A DNA stretch of 19,245 bases from positions 1 through 19,245 of the forward strand of contig JBJXFI010000431.1 in assembly GCA_046154695.1 (NCBI GenBank). Reading direction: 5' to 3'. The notes below the pieces were generated by a model. That model was not told the DNA's origin. It saw nothing but the letters and a program-made list of their open reading frames with translations, and made no database searches. The position numbers were made by a program, and so were the translations under genes. How positions within the stretch are numbered: the stretch's first letter is position 1; each line of letters opens with the position of its first letter. This DNA comes from DALYLB01 sp046154695 (GTDB lineage: Bacteria > Acidobacteriota > Blastocatellia > RBC074). Of this stretch, positions 7,364 to 18,133 are shown one piece after another.

Positions 7364-9154
7364 CTATCGCGCGCGGCGCCAATAGACGCCGGTCCAGTCG
7401 ATGGGAAGGATCTCGTCCTCGATGCCGTGGCGATTTCGGTAATCGCTGACAGCCTGTCGGCAGGATTCGATATAGCCGTAATCATCGACGATCAGAAAGC
7501 CGCCGGGAGAGAGTTTGGGATAGAGGTGAACGAGACCGTCCATCGTCGATTCATACATATCGCCGTCGAGGCGCAGGACGGCGATGCGGTCGATCGGCGC
7601 CGTCGGCAGGGTGTCGCGAAACCAGCCTTTGAGAAACCGGACCTTATCATCGAGCAGATCGAAGCGGGCGAAGTTGGCCCGCACCTGTTCGAGCGAGATG
7701 GCGAGCTGGTCGGAGAACTCGTGGTGCGTATCGCCCGCGTCGGCCGGATACCGTTCGGCGTCGGGCGGCGGCAGCCCGGCGAAGGAGTCGGCCACCCATA
7801 CGCGCCGGTTTGTGTCGCCGTGGGCTCGGAGAATCGCGCGCATGAAGATGGTCGCGCCGCCCTTCCAGACGCCGGTCTCGACCAGATCGCCCGGCACGCC
7901 ATCTCGCAGGACCTGCTCGACGCACATACGCAGGTTCTCCATTCGCTTCAGCCCGATCATCGTGTAACCGTCCGCCGGCCAATCCCGCCCGTCGTTCCGC
8001 TGCTCCGTGAAGTTCTCGTGAACCGTTCCGGTCAGGGCGCGCAGCATCAGGTCGATGTAGCCCTGTTCCAGATTCATCGGCGGCTTTTCCGCGGGGGGAG
8101 GCGCGATGACGGCGGCGGCGGGTTTTACCGCCGAAACTGCCGATGTGCGCGGCGCGGCGCCGTTCTCGTTCGCGCGCCCGGTCAGGGAGCGCTTGAGCCT
8201 CCATAATCCCTGGAGCACGCGCCAGCCGCGGCTTCCCGCGATCAGGTCCAACTGCCGGTGGCTGCCGTGAAGCGCCTGCCGCAACTCTCCGATCGTGTCG
8301 CGTGTTTCGGCCTCGATCCGCCGGGCATCGGCTCGGAGCGATTGCGCCTCGGCCTGCCATCGCTGCCTCTCTTCCTCCGCCCTTGCGGCGGTTGCGGTGA
8401 TCGCGGCGTTCGCCTGATGCGCGGCCGCCAGATTCTCGCGCAGCTCCTTCTCCGTCTGGATGCCCCGCGTCAGCGACCCGCCGAGCATGGAAAAGATCTC
8501 GCGGACGATCTCGATCTCCTCCGGCGAGAGGCTGAAGAGCGGCCTGATCGCCTCCGGGATTCGCGGGCCGACGCCGAGGACGCCGAGTCCGTATCCGTGC
8601 AGAAATTCGAAATGGGGATATCGCTCCCCGGCCTCGGCGAAGAACTGTTTGACGCCGAAGTTTTCCTGGACGACATTCGTGTCGTGCAGAAGAATCACTC
8701 CGCGGTCGCTCATTCTCGGCAGCCACGTCTCGAAGTCATGCTTGACCGCCTCATAGGTGTGCGTGCCGTCGATATGCAGCAGATCGATCGAGCCGTCGTC
8801 GAACTCGCGGGCGGCCGCATCGAAATCGCTCCGCATGAGAGTCGAGAAATTCGCGTATCGCGGATCGTGATGGGCGTGCAGGTCCGCCAGCACCTCCCCG
8901 CCGTATTCGCCGTAATGAATGTCGCCCGTCCAGTTATCGACGGCGTAGCAGCGCGCATCGAGGTTTTCCGCCTTCACCGCCTGGCAGAACGCGCAATAGG
9001 ATTCGCCGTAATGCGTTCCCAGCTCCACCACGACGCGCGGGCGCAGCACGCTGACGAGGTACATTCCAAACGGAATGTGCTCCTGCCAGAAGGTATGGGG
9101 CGTCAGCCGTTCGGGGGCGGAAAATGCAATTCTGTGGGAAATCAGATCAATCAT
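7364..9154 (-). CDS. Double methyltransferase: class I SAM methyltransferase, coiled coil, TylF-family O-methyltransferase
   Basis: 596 residues from ATG 9154. Residues ~36-200 are a class I, Methyltransf_24-like domain: SAM-binding VVVELGTHYGES (41-52), LLHIDGTHTYE with D129/H132, and LLHDTN (155-160). Residues ~232-300 form an Ala/Glu/Arg-rich predicted coiled coil, followed by a Pro/Ala linker (~330-360). Residues ~366-596 are a TylF/macrocin O-methyltransferase domain: VETGVWKGGA (425-434), VADSFAGLP, VLRLDGDMYES with D530, and IVDDYG with D557/D558. These match the Mg2+-binding aspartates known in this sugar O-methyltransferase family. Both domains keep SAM-site motifs, so two O-methylations of a sugar or glycan are likely. 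The adjacent glycosyltransferases fit this. The gene begins 39 bases after the RND pump gene on the same strand, so it may be its last operon member. Its TAG (7364-7366) lies 4 bases from the stop of the convergent glycosyltransferase gene. Confidence 0.88.
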   Translation of the reverse strand: MIDLISHRIAFSAPERLTPHTFWQEHIPFGMYLVSVLRPRVVVELGTHYGESYCAFCQAVKAENLDARCYAVDNWTGDIHYGEYGGEVLADLHAHHDPRYANFSTLMRSDFDAAAREFDDGSIDLLHIDGTHTYEAVKHDFETWLPRMSDRGVILLHDTNVVQENFGVKQFFAEAGERYPHFEFLHGYGLGVLGVGPRIPEAIRPLFSLSPEEIEIVREIFSMLGGSLTRGIQTEKELRENLAAAHQANAAITATAARAEEERQRWQAEAQSLRADARRIEAETRDTIGELRQALHGSHRQLDLIAGSRGWRVLQGLWRLKRSLTGRANENGAAPRTSAVSAVKPAAAVIAPPPAEKPPMNLEQGYIDLMLRALTGTVHENFTEQRNDGRDWPADGYTMIGLKRMENLRMCVEQVLRDGVPGDLVETGVWKGGATIFMRAILRAHGDTNRRVWVADSFAGLPPPDAERYPADAGDTHHEFSDQLAISLEQVRANFARFDLLDDKVRFLKGWFRDTLPTAPIDRIAVLRLDGDMYESTMDGLVHLYPKLSPGGFLIVDDYGYIESCRQAVSDYRNRHGIEDEILPIDWTGVYWRRAR

Positions 9155-9193
9155 CGCTCACAACTTTCAGCGCGGATTTCAATCGGAAATCGA

Positions 9194-12832
<3,639 letters not shown>

Positions 12833-12866
12833 TCCTGAATCTCCCTGAAACGCCGCACTCCACGCG

Positions 12867-14072
12867 CTACTGCACCACCCGCACCTGTTCCTTGTCGTTG
12901 ATCAGGGTCGCGCCGGAGATGACGACCATTTCGCCGGGTTTGACGCCTTCGGGAATCTCGATCAGGTTGCCGATCGTGCGGCCGGGAGAGACGCGGCGCA
13001 GGTGGGCGAGCGATTTCCCGGTTGTCTCCCCGATGATGAAGAGCGCATATCCGCCCTCTTTCTCCTTGAGCTGAACCAGCGCGCTGAGCGGGACGACCGT
13101 AACCGGTTCCGGCGGTCGTTCGCCGGCCAGTTGAAGCGAGACGACCATGCCCGCGCGGAGCAGCCGGCGCGGGTTGGGGATGACGGCCTCGACGTCGAAC
13201 ACGCGGGTTCTGGCGTCGGCCGCGGGGGCGATGCGGGTGAGCCGGCCGCGAAACTCCGCGTCCCGAATCGCCTCGGAGGTGAGGGTCAGCCGTGTTCCCG
13301 GCTTGAGCGACATGGCCGCCACGTCCGGCACGCCGAAGACGGCCTTGACGGAAGTGAGATCTCCCAGTGTGAAGGCCGTCGCGCCGGGCGCGAAAAAGAC
13401 GCCGGGCTCGATCACTCGCCTGAGCAGCACGCTGCTGATCGGCGCGCGCAATTCGCAGTCTCTCCGCGCGCTCTCCGCCTCCTCGATCCGGGCCTTCGCG
13501 CCATCGGCTTTGGCCCCGGTCATCGCCAGTTGCGACCTGGCGGTTTCAATGCGGGCCTGTCCCATTTCGAAGCGGGCCTTCGCGGACTCGAAATCGGGCC
13601 TGATCAGGGCATCGGCCTCAAGGAGCCGCGTGGCGCGATCCAGCTCCCGCCTGAGCTGATCCTGCGCGACCAGCGCCTCGGCCAGTTGCGCCTTGACCGT
13701 CGCCTGCGCGGCCGCGGCCTCCGCCAGCAGGGCCTCCGCCTGTTTCACACGCGCGGCGATCTCGTCATCGTGCAGTCGCGCGAGCACCGCGCCCTTCTCG
13801 ATCCACTCTCCCTCCTCGATGGTCCGCCCGCGGAACTGCAACACATCCCGAACAGTCCCGCCGAGCTTGAAGGCGAGGTCGATCTGCTGATTGGGCTGAA
13901 TGTTGGCGGAATACCTCGCCGTCCCGCCGGAGAAGGCCTGTCGATCCGCGGCCTTGATCTTCACGGGCGTGAGGGGCTTTTCATACGATTCGACCTTCCC
14001 GCAGCCGGCGACCGGGATCGCCGAGAGCAGGCAGAGAATGGAGAATCGGTTCGTCAATGTCATCCGGATCAT
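12867..14072 (-). CDS. RND efflux periplasmic adaptor lipoprotein (membrane fusion protein)
   Basis: 401 residues. ATG 14072 overlaps the TGA of the upstream TolC-like gene (ATGA), and GGGAGAGGA precedes it; M4 at 14063 is a weaker alternative. A lipoprotein signal is visible: hydrophobic residues 10-21 then VAGC with lipidated C24. Order: split lipoyl domain (~65-102 with KLGGTV and GEWIEKGAVLARL; ~206-237 with CELRAPISS and EPGVFFAPG), alpha-helical hairpin rich in Ala/Glu/Arg (~103-205), beta-barrel (~238-325), then a membrane-proximal domain ending QVRVVQ. It would be anchored to the inner membrane facing the periplasm and join the pump to the TolC-like channel. The pump gene begins 34 bases downstream. 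Confidence 0.93.
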   Translation of the reverse strand: MIRMTLTNRFSILCLLSAIPVAGCGKVESYEKPLTPVKIKAADRQAFSGGTARYSANIQPNQQIDLAFKLGGTVRDVLQFRGRTIEEGEWIEKGAVLARLHDDEIAARVKQAEALLAEAAAAQATVKAQLAEALVAQDQLRRELDRATRLLEADALIRPDFESAKARFEMGQARIETARSQLAMTGAKADGAKARIEEAESARRDCELRAPISSVLLRRVIEPGVFFAPGATAFTLGDLTSVKAVFGVPDVAAMSLKPGTRLTLTSEAIRDAEFRGRLTRIAPAADARTRVFDVEAVIPNPRRLLRAGMVVSLQLAGERPPEPVTVVPLSALVQLKEKEGGYALFIIGETTGKSLAHLRRVSPGRTIGNLIEIPEGVKPGEMVVISGATLINDKEQVRVVQ

Positions 14073-15388
14073 TCCTCTCCCATCGCCTTTTCAAGAGTGG
14101 CGCGCGCCTCCCAGAACGCGAGCAGCGCCTGTTGATATTTCCTGCCCGTCTCGGCCATCAGCGATTGCGCGCTGAGCACCTCCTTGAGCAGCGCGACCCG
14201 TTCACTGTAGCGGACGGTTGCGACGCGCACGTTCTCCCGCGACGCATCCATGGCCATTCGGGCCACCTGGAGCGTTCCGCGCGCCTCCTCCAGACGGCGA
14301 AAGATTCCATTGATCTCGATCATGGCCTGCGTCTCGGCCGCGCGCGCGGAGAGCTTCGCTTGTTCGATGCTCCGGCTCTTCTCCGACAATTCCCGCTTCT
14401 TGCGCCCCCAGTCGAAGGGCTCCCAGGTCATCATCACCCCCACCGAAGCGATGTTCGGCGGAATCACGCTGACCGGCGCGATGCGCAGATAGGTGAAGAC
14501 CAGGCTGACATCCGGAATATACTGGGACCGCTTCAACTGGTGGTCGAGCTCGGCCTGTTTGACAAACAGGCGCGCCTCCTTGATTTCCGGGCGCTGATCG
14601 AGGGCGCGCTTCTGCGCGGCTCCCAGATCCAGCTCGAAGACCGCCGCCTCGGTCACGGGGATGGGAGTGAAATCGGTCCGAATATCGCGCCCCAGCAGGG
14701 CATTGAACTGCTCCTTTCGAGAGGCGAGCCCGTTGCGCAGGCCGAGCGCGGCCAGTTCCTCGGTCGCGAGCTGCAGTTTCACATCCAGCCCCTCCGATTT
14801 CAGCGCGACCTTCTCGGCTACATACTCGCCGACGACCCGGTCGAGTTCGCGGTAAAGTTTCAGGTTCTCTTCCACCGTCTCCATCGAGTTTCGCAGGCTG
14901 AGCATCTCGTAATAGATCCGTTTGATCTCGCGAACGACGGTCTGTCGCTCGGCGCGCAGCTTCTCTCGCGCCGCCTCGCCGCGCGCCTCCTCCATCCGCA
15001 GTCCGAGATTGATCCGGTGAAGCTGTGTGAGAGGCTGCGCGGCCCGCGCGAAAAGATAGGTGAACGGCTGCCGGGGCGTGCCGATCTTCGTGTCCTCCGC
15101 CGGAACCGGCCCCGTCGAGGGATAGTTTCCGAAGACTCCCCGCGGGAATTGAAAATCGAGCCGCGTCACCGCCTGCGATTCGATCAGGTTGAGTTCGAAC
15201 GCCGGCAATCGCCGCGTGCGCTCCGCCGCCGCCCGATCCCCGGACTTCTCGATCTCGAACGCCATCCGCTGAAGCGCCGGATTTCCCCGCATCGCCAGCG
15301 CGATCGCCTGCTCCAGGGTGAGCGTCTCCTGCCCCCGCACCGTGACGGGCGCCGCCAGCATCAGCAGCAATAACGTGAATCGAAGCAT
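14069..15388 (-). CDS. TolC-family outer-membrane efflux channel
   Basis: 439 residues from ATG 15388, with GGAG five bases upstream. A Sec signal peptide covers residues 1-19 (hydrophobic LLLLMLAAPV, cut near VRG/QE). The mature start LTLEQAIALAMRGNPAL is the family's characteristic first helix, and a second pseudo-repeat begins near AQKRALDQRPEIKEARL. Long Ala/Glu/Arg helices suit the trimeric channel-tunnel fold; MTWEPFDWGRKKRE is a typical OEP motif. The length is normal for the family. First gene of the efflux operon; its stop overlaps the adaptor start. A palindromic repeat fills most of the 94 bases before it, so transcription may come from the patatin genes or from a promoter I cannot identify. 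Confidence 0.93.
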   Translation of the reverse strand: MLRFTLLLLMLAAPVTVRGQETLTLEQAIALAMRGNPALQRMAFEIEKSGDRAAAERTRRLPAFELNLIESQAVTRLDFQFPRGVFGNYPSTGPVPAEDTKIGTPRQPFTYLFARAAQPLTQLHRINLGLRMEEARGEAAREKLRAERQTVVREIKRIYYEMLSLRNSMETVEENLKLYRELDRVVGEYVAEKVALKSEGLDVKLQLATEELAALGLRNGLASRKEQFNALLGRDIRTDFTPIPVTEAAVFELDLGAAQKRALDQRPEIKEARLFVKQAELDHQLKRSQYIPDVSLVFTYLRIAPVSVIPPNIASVGVMMTWEPFDWGRKKRELSEKSRSIEQAKLSARAAETQAMIEINGIFRRLEEARGTLQVARMAMDASRENVRVATVRYSERVALLKEVLSAQSLMAETGRKYQQALLAFWEARATLEKAMGEE

Positions 15389-15405
15389 GTGGGCTCCATA
15401 AAACC

Positions 15406-15475
15406 GTTCGGAGTTCCGTCTTCAGGCGGTCCGGGTTGCTTTAACGCCCGGCCGCCTGAAGGCGGAGCTCCGAAC
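15406..15475. repeat. Palindromic intergenic repeat, copy A
   Basis: Left arm 15406-15435 and right arm 15447-15475 are near-perfect reverse complements with two mismatches and a one-base indel, around an 11-base loop. The arms begin GTTCGGAG(T/C)TCCG and contain the inner palindrome CGCCTTCAGGCG-type core. It matches copy B at 19063-19131. It sits between the patatin gene and the tolC-like gene, where the transcript hairpin could terminate, process or protect the mRNA. It contains no coding capacity. Confidence 0.85.
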
Positions 15476-15482
15476 CTTATCT

Positions 15483-16355
15483 TCATCTTCCCCGGAAATT
15501 GGCCGGGAAATTGGCGATCGCCGCGACGATCTCGTCCTTGCGGGCGGCGACGGCATTGCGCCCCGTTTCGAGCACGTAGGGAACGGCCTCGATGTCCCAG
15601 AATTCGACGGGGCGTTTGAATCGCACGTTCACCTGTACGATCTCGTAGTGGTGCAGGTTGATCGCCGTCGCCATCTGATTTCGGGTCAATTGATTCGCAC
15701 AGAGGCTCTGTCCGTAATTGAACATGTCGACATAGCTCGTGGGCTCGGCATCGAGGCGCGTTTCGAGCGAGAGCGCGATGATCACATCGATGCCCCGTTT
15801 TACCGCTTCGAGGATCGGGCAGGGAGAGGTGAACCCCCCATCGACATACCAGCGCCCGCCGATTTTCAGCGGCGGAAGGGCCGGATACGAGGCGCCGGAA
15901 GCATAGATCGCATCGGCCAGCAGCCCCTCCGTCAGGACGAATCCCTCCCCGGTGTGAAAATCGGTCACCTGCAGGAGCGTCGTCGGCCGCAGATCCTCCA
16001 GGCGCGTTTCGCCGAAGAGGCGATGATGGATGGCCCGAAGCTTCTCCGGCCGGATGATTCCGCGCGAAAAATCGAAGCGGCCGAACGGCAGTTTGGGGAT
16101 TCCCAGCAGCACGCCGTAGTCCACATCGGAGAAGATCTCGCGATTGAGCAGTTCGGGGACCATGTCGAACATCTGCTGTGGCGTGTAGCCCGTGGCGCGC
16201 AGCCCGGCCATGATCGCGCCGCCACTGCAGCCGATCAGCAGATCGGGCGTGACGCCCTCCCGATCGAGAAATTCGAAGAGGGCCATGGCCGCGAACGTCT
16301 TGATGCCGCCCGAACCCGTCACCACGGCGATGGTCGGTTGCCTGCGTTCTGTCAT
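15483..16355 (-). CDS. Patatin-like phospholipase/acyl hydrolase, paralogue A
   Basis: 290 residues from ATG 16355, overlapping the stop of paralogue B (ATGA), so the two are translationally coupled. Patatin fold with a Ser-Asp dyad: glycine-rich oxyanion motif GSGGIKT (14-20), nucleophile elbow GCSGG with S44, and VDGG with D172. There is no signal peptide or membrane helix, so it is a cytosolic enzyme that can act on the membrane surface. Family members cleave acyl esters of phospholipids or other lipids. It is more than half identical by eye to paralogue B along the whole length, sharing FGRFD, RLFGETRLEDLRP, TDFHTGEG, RNQMATAI, LHHYEI and RPVEFW. It is the last of three tandem patatin genes. 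All catalytic residues are present; the substrate is unknown. Confidence 0.92.
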   Translation of the reverse strand: MTERRQPTIAVVTGSGGIKTFAAMALFEFLDREGVTPDLLIGCSGGAIMAGLRATGYTPQQMFDMVPELLNREIFSDVDYGVLLGIPKLPFGRFDFSRGIIRPEKLRAIHHRLFGETRLEDLRPTTLLQVTDFHTGEGFVLTEGLLADAIYASGASYPALPPLKIGGRWYVDGGFTSPCPILEAVKRGIDVIIALSLETRLDAEPTSYVDMFNYGQSLCANQLTRNQMATAINLHHYEIVQVNVRFKRPVEFWDIEAVPYVLETGRNAVAARKDEIVAAIANFPANFRGR

Positions 16356-17218
16356 AGGAAGCCCTCAATCGCGGAGAGAATCGCGCTCTTCCGCGCCGCC
16401 AAAGCCTTGCGCCCCGTTTCGAGAACGAAGGGGATCGCGTCGAACTGCCAGAACTCGACCGGCCGGTCGAAACGCAGATTGATCTGGATGATCTCGTAAT
16501 GATGGAGTCGGATGGCCGTGGCCATCTGATTTCTGATCAACGTGTTCGAGCATAAATACTGGGTCAGATTGAACAGGTCGACGAGGCCTTGCGGCTTGGG
16601 GTCGAAGCGCGTCTCGATCGAAACGGCGATGATGATATCGATGTTTCGCCGCACCGCTTCGAGGACCGGGCAGGGCGACGAGTAGGCTCCGTCGGTCAGC
16701 CATCGGCCTTCCCACTCGATCATCGGCAGAGCGGGGAAGAAGGCGCCCGAGGCCGAGATGGCATCCGCCAGCAGCCCGCGTTCGAGAGCCACCCCCTCGC
16801 CGGTATGAAAATCTGTCGCCTGAATCAGGGTCGCCGGCCGCAAATCTTCCAGCCGCGTCTCACCGAACAGCCGCCGGTGCGCCGCGCGCACCTGGTCGTC
16901 CTTGAGAATTCCGCGCGCCAGATCGAAGCGCCCGAATGGCAGCCGGGGAATTCCGAGCAGCGAACGATAGTCGATCGTTGAAAAGAGTTCGGGCCGGATC
17001 AGCTCCGGGATCAGGTCGAGCATTTGCGCCGGGCTGTATCCCATCACCACCAGCCCGGTCAACAGCGCGCCGCCGCTGCATCCCACCAGCAGGTCGGGAA
17101 CGATCCCTTCTTCCCGGAGGAATTCGTAAAGCGCCACCGCGCCGAAGGTCTTGATTCCTCCGGAGCCCGTCACGACCGCGATTGTCGGACGGGCGCTGGC
17201 TCCCACCCCGCCCGTCAA
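16352..17218 (-). CDS. Patatin-like phospholipase/acyl hydrolase, paralogue B
   Basis: 288 residues if translated from TTG 17218. I chose this start because CGGAG lies seven bases upstream, the TTG overlaps the TGA of paralogue C (TTGA), and the length then matches paralogue A. GTG 17206 is a fallback. The open frame runs further upstream, but that extension is antisense-like sequence overlapping paralogue C. Visible sites are oxyanion GSGGIKT (18-24), GCSGG with S48, and TDGAY with D176. No signal peptide, so cytosolic or peripheral on the membrane. It is the close sister of paralogue A and probably arose by local duplication. Stop/start overlaps on both sides mean it is made in a fixed ratio with its neighbours. 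The substrate is unknown. Confidence 0.9.
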   Translation of the reverse strand: MTGGVGASARPTIAVVTGSGGIKTFGAVALYEFLREEGIVPDLLVGCSGGALLTGLVVMGYSPAQMLDLIPELIRPELFSTIDYRSLLGIPRLPFGRFDLARGILKDDQVRAAHRRLFGETRLEDLRPATLIQATDFHTGEGVALERGLLADAISASGAFFPALPMIEWEGRWLTDGAYSSPCPVLEAVRRNIDIIIAVSIETRFDPKPQGLVDLFNLTQYLCSNTLIRNQMATAIRLHHYEIIQINLRFDRPVEFWQFDAIPFVLETGRKALAARKSAILSAIEGFL

Positions 17219-18126
17219 CGCGCGACTCCGGTGAACCCGGAGATCGTCCGGCGAATCTCGTCCTTCCCGCGGTCGACGGCCCGCTCGCCGGCCTCGATGA
17301 TCTTCGGGAGCGCATGCGTCTCCCAGGGGCCGATGTACTTCTCGAACGTGATCGGCGCCAGGATGATCTCGTGATGATGCAACTCGATCGAAAGCATGGT
17401 CTGATCCTTGATCAGCCGGCTGAAATAGGCCGCGAGGATGTTGTAATTGGCTTCCAGCAGGTCTTCCGGGTGCGGCTTGGGCTCCTCCTGATAAAAGAGC
17501 GTGATGATCACGTCCGCGTGGCGCTTGACGGCTTCGAGGATCGGAACGGGGGACACGTACGCGCCGTCGACCAGCCACCGGCCGTCGAGTTGGATCGGCG
17601 GAAACTCGGGGGCCATGGCGCTCGCCGCATAGACCGCGTCCGCCAGCAAACCGGAATTCAGAACGACCCCCTCGCCCGCGATGCAGTCCGCCGCCTGCAG
17701 CAGCGTTGCCGGCCGCGACTCCTCCAGAAGGCGTGTTCCGAAGATCTCCCGATAGAGCCGCTGCTGGCGATGCGGGCGCTTCAAGGCCGACCCGATTCCC
17801 GGACGCGCGAGCCTCGGATGGGCGAAGCCGAGCAACGTCCGGTAATCGATCTGCGCATAGGGGTTCTCCTCCCGCATCCTGTCGATGAACCGGCGCATGC
17901 GGTCCGTCCCGATGCCCGCGCCCCGCATCGCCGTCATCAGCGCGCCGCCGCTCGAACCGATCAGCAGATCGGCTTCGATCCCCGCCTCATCCAAAAACTC
18001 GAAGAGCGGGATCGCCGCCGCCGCCCGGACGCCGATCGCGCCTACCACGACCGCCACTTTCGGGCGGGCCTTCTCGCTTGCCTGTGGGATTTTCTCGCTC
18101 ATTTCCTGCTGAAAAGTCCTGTCCAC
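17215..18126 (-). CDS. Patatin-like protein, paralogue C (diverged)
   Basis: 303 residues from GTG 18126, seven bases after the CDF-like gene's stop; ATG 18102 (MSEK) is an alternative. It keeps the nucleophile elbow GSSGG (S59) and LVDGAY (D187), so the catalytic dyad is present. The glycine-rich oxyanion segment reads GAIGVRA (29-35) where A and B have GSGGIKT, losing a glycine, which could alter activity. The C-terminal half keeps the subgroup features LHHHEII and GPWETHALP in place of LHHYEI and RPVEFW. It is clearly more distant from A and B than they are from each other. A helical stretch (~70-130) is rebuilt with basic residues. Cytosolic, no signal peptide. It could be an active lipase with other specificity or a partner subunit. 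Confidence 0.88.
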   Translation of the reverse strand: MDRTFQQEMSEKIPQASEKARPKVAVVVGAIGVRAAAAIPLFEFLDEAGIEADLLIGSSGGALMTAMRGAGIGTDRMRRFIDRMREENPYAQIDYRTLLGFAHPRLARPGIGSALKRPHRQQRLYREIFGTRLLEESRPATLLQAADCIAGEGVVLNSGLLADAVYAASAMAPEFPPIQLDGRWLVDGAYVSPVPILEAVKRHADVIITLFYQEEPKPHPEDLLEANYNILAAYFSRLIKDQTMLSIELHHHEIILAPITFEKYIGPWETHALPKIIEAGERAVDRGKDEIRRTISGFTGVAR

Positions 18127-18133
18127 TCCATTT

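Noticed and set aside
14057..15373. Plus-strand open frame of 438 codons opposite the tolC-like gene
   Set aside because: Same antisense artefact: charged low-information composition, fully covered by a real gene with a signal peptide and family motifs.
16352..17578. Longer version of patatin B starting at 17578
   Set aside because: The extra ~120 codons overlap patatin C in another frame and have shadow-like composition. The patatin similarity begins near PTIAVV, just after the TTG at 17218.
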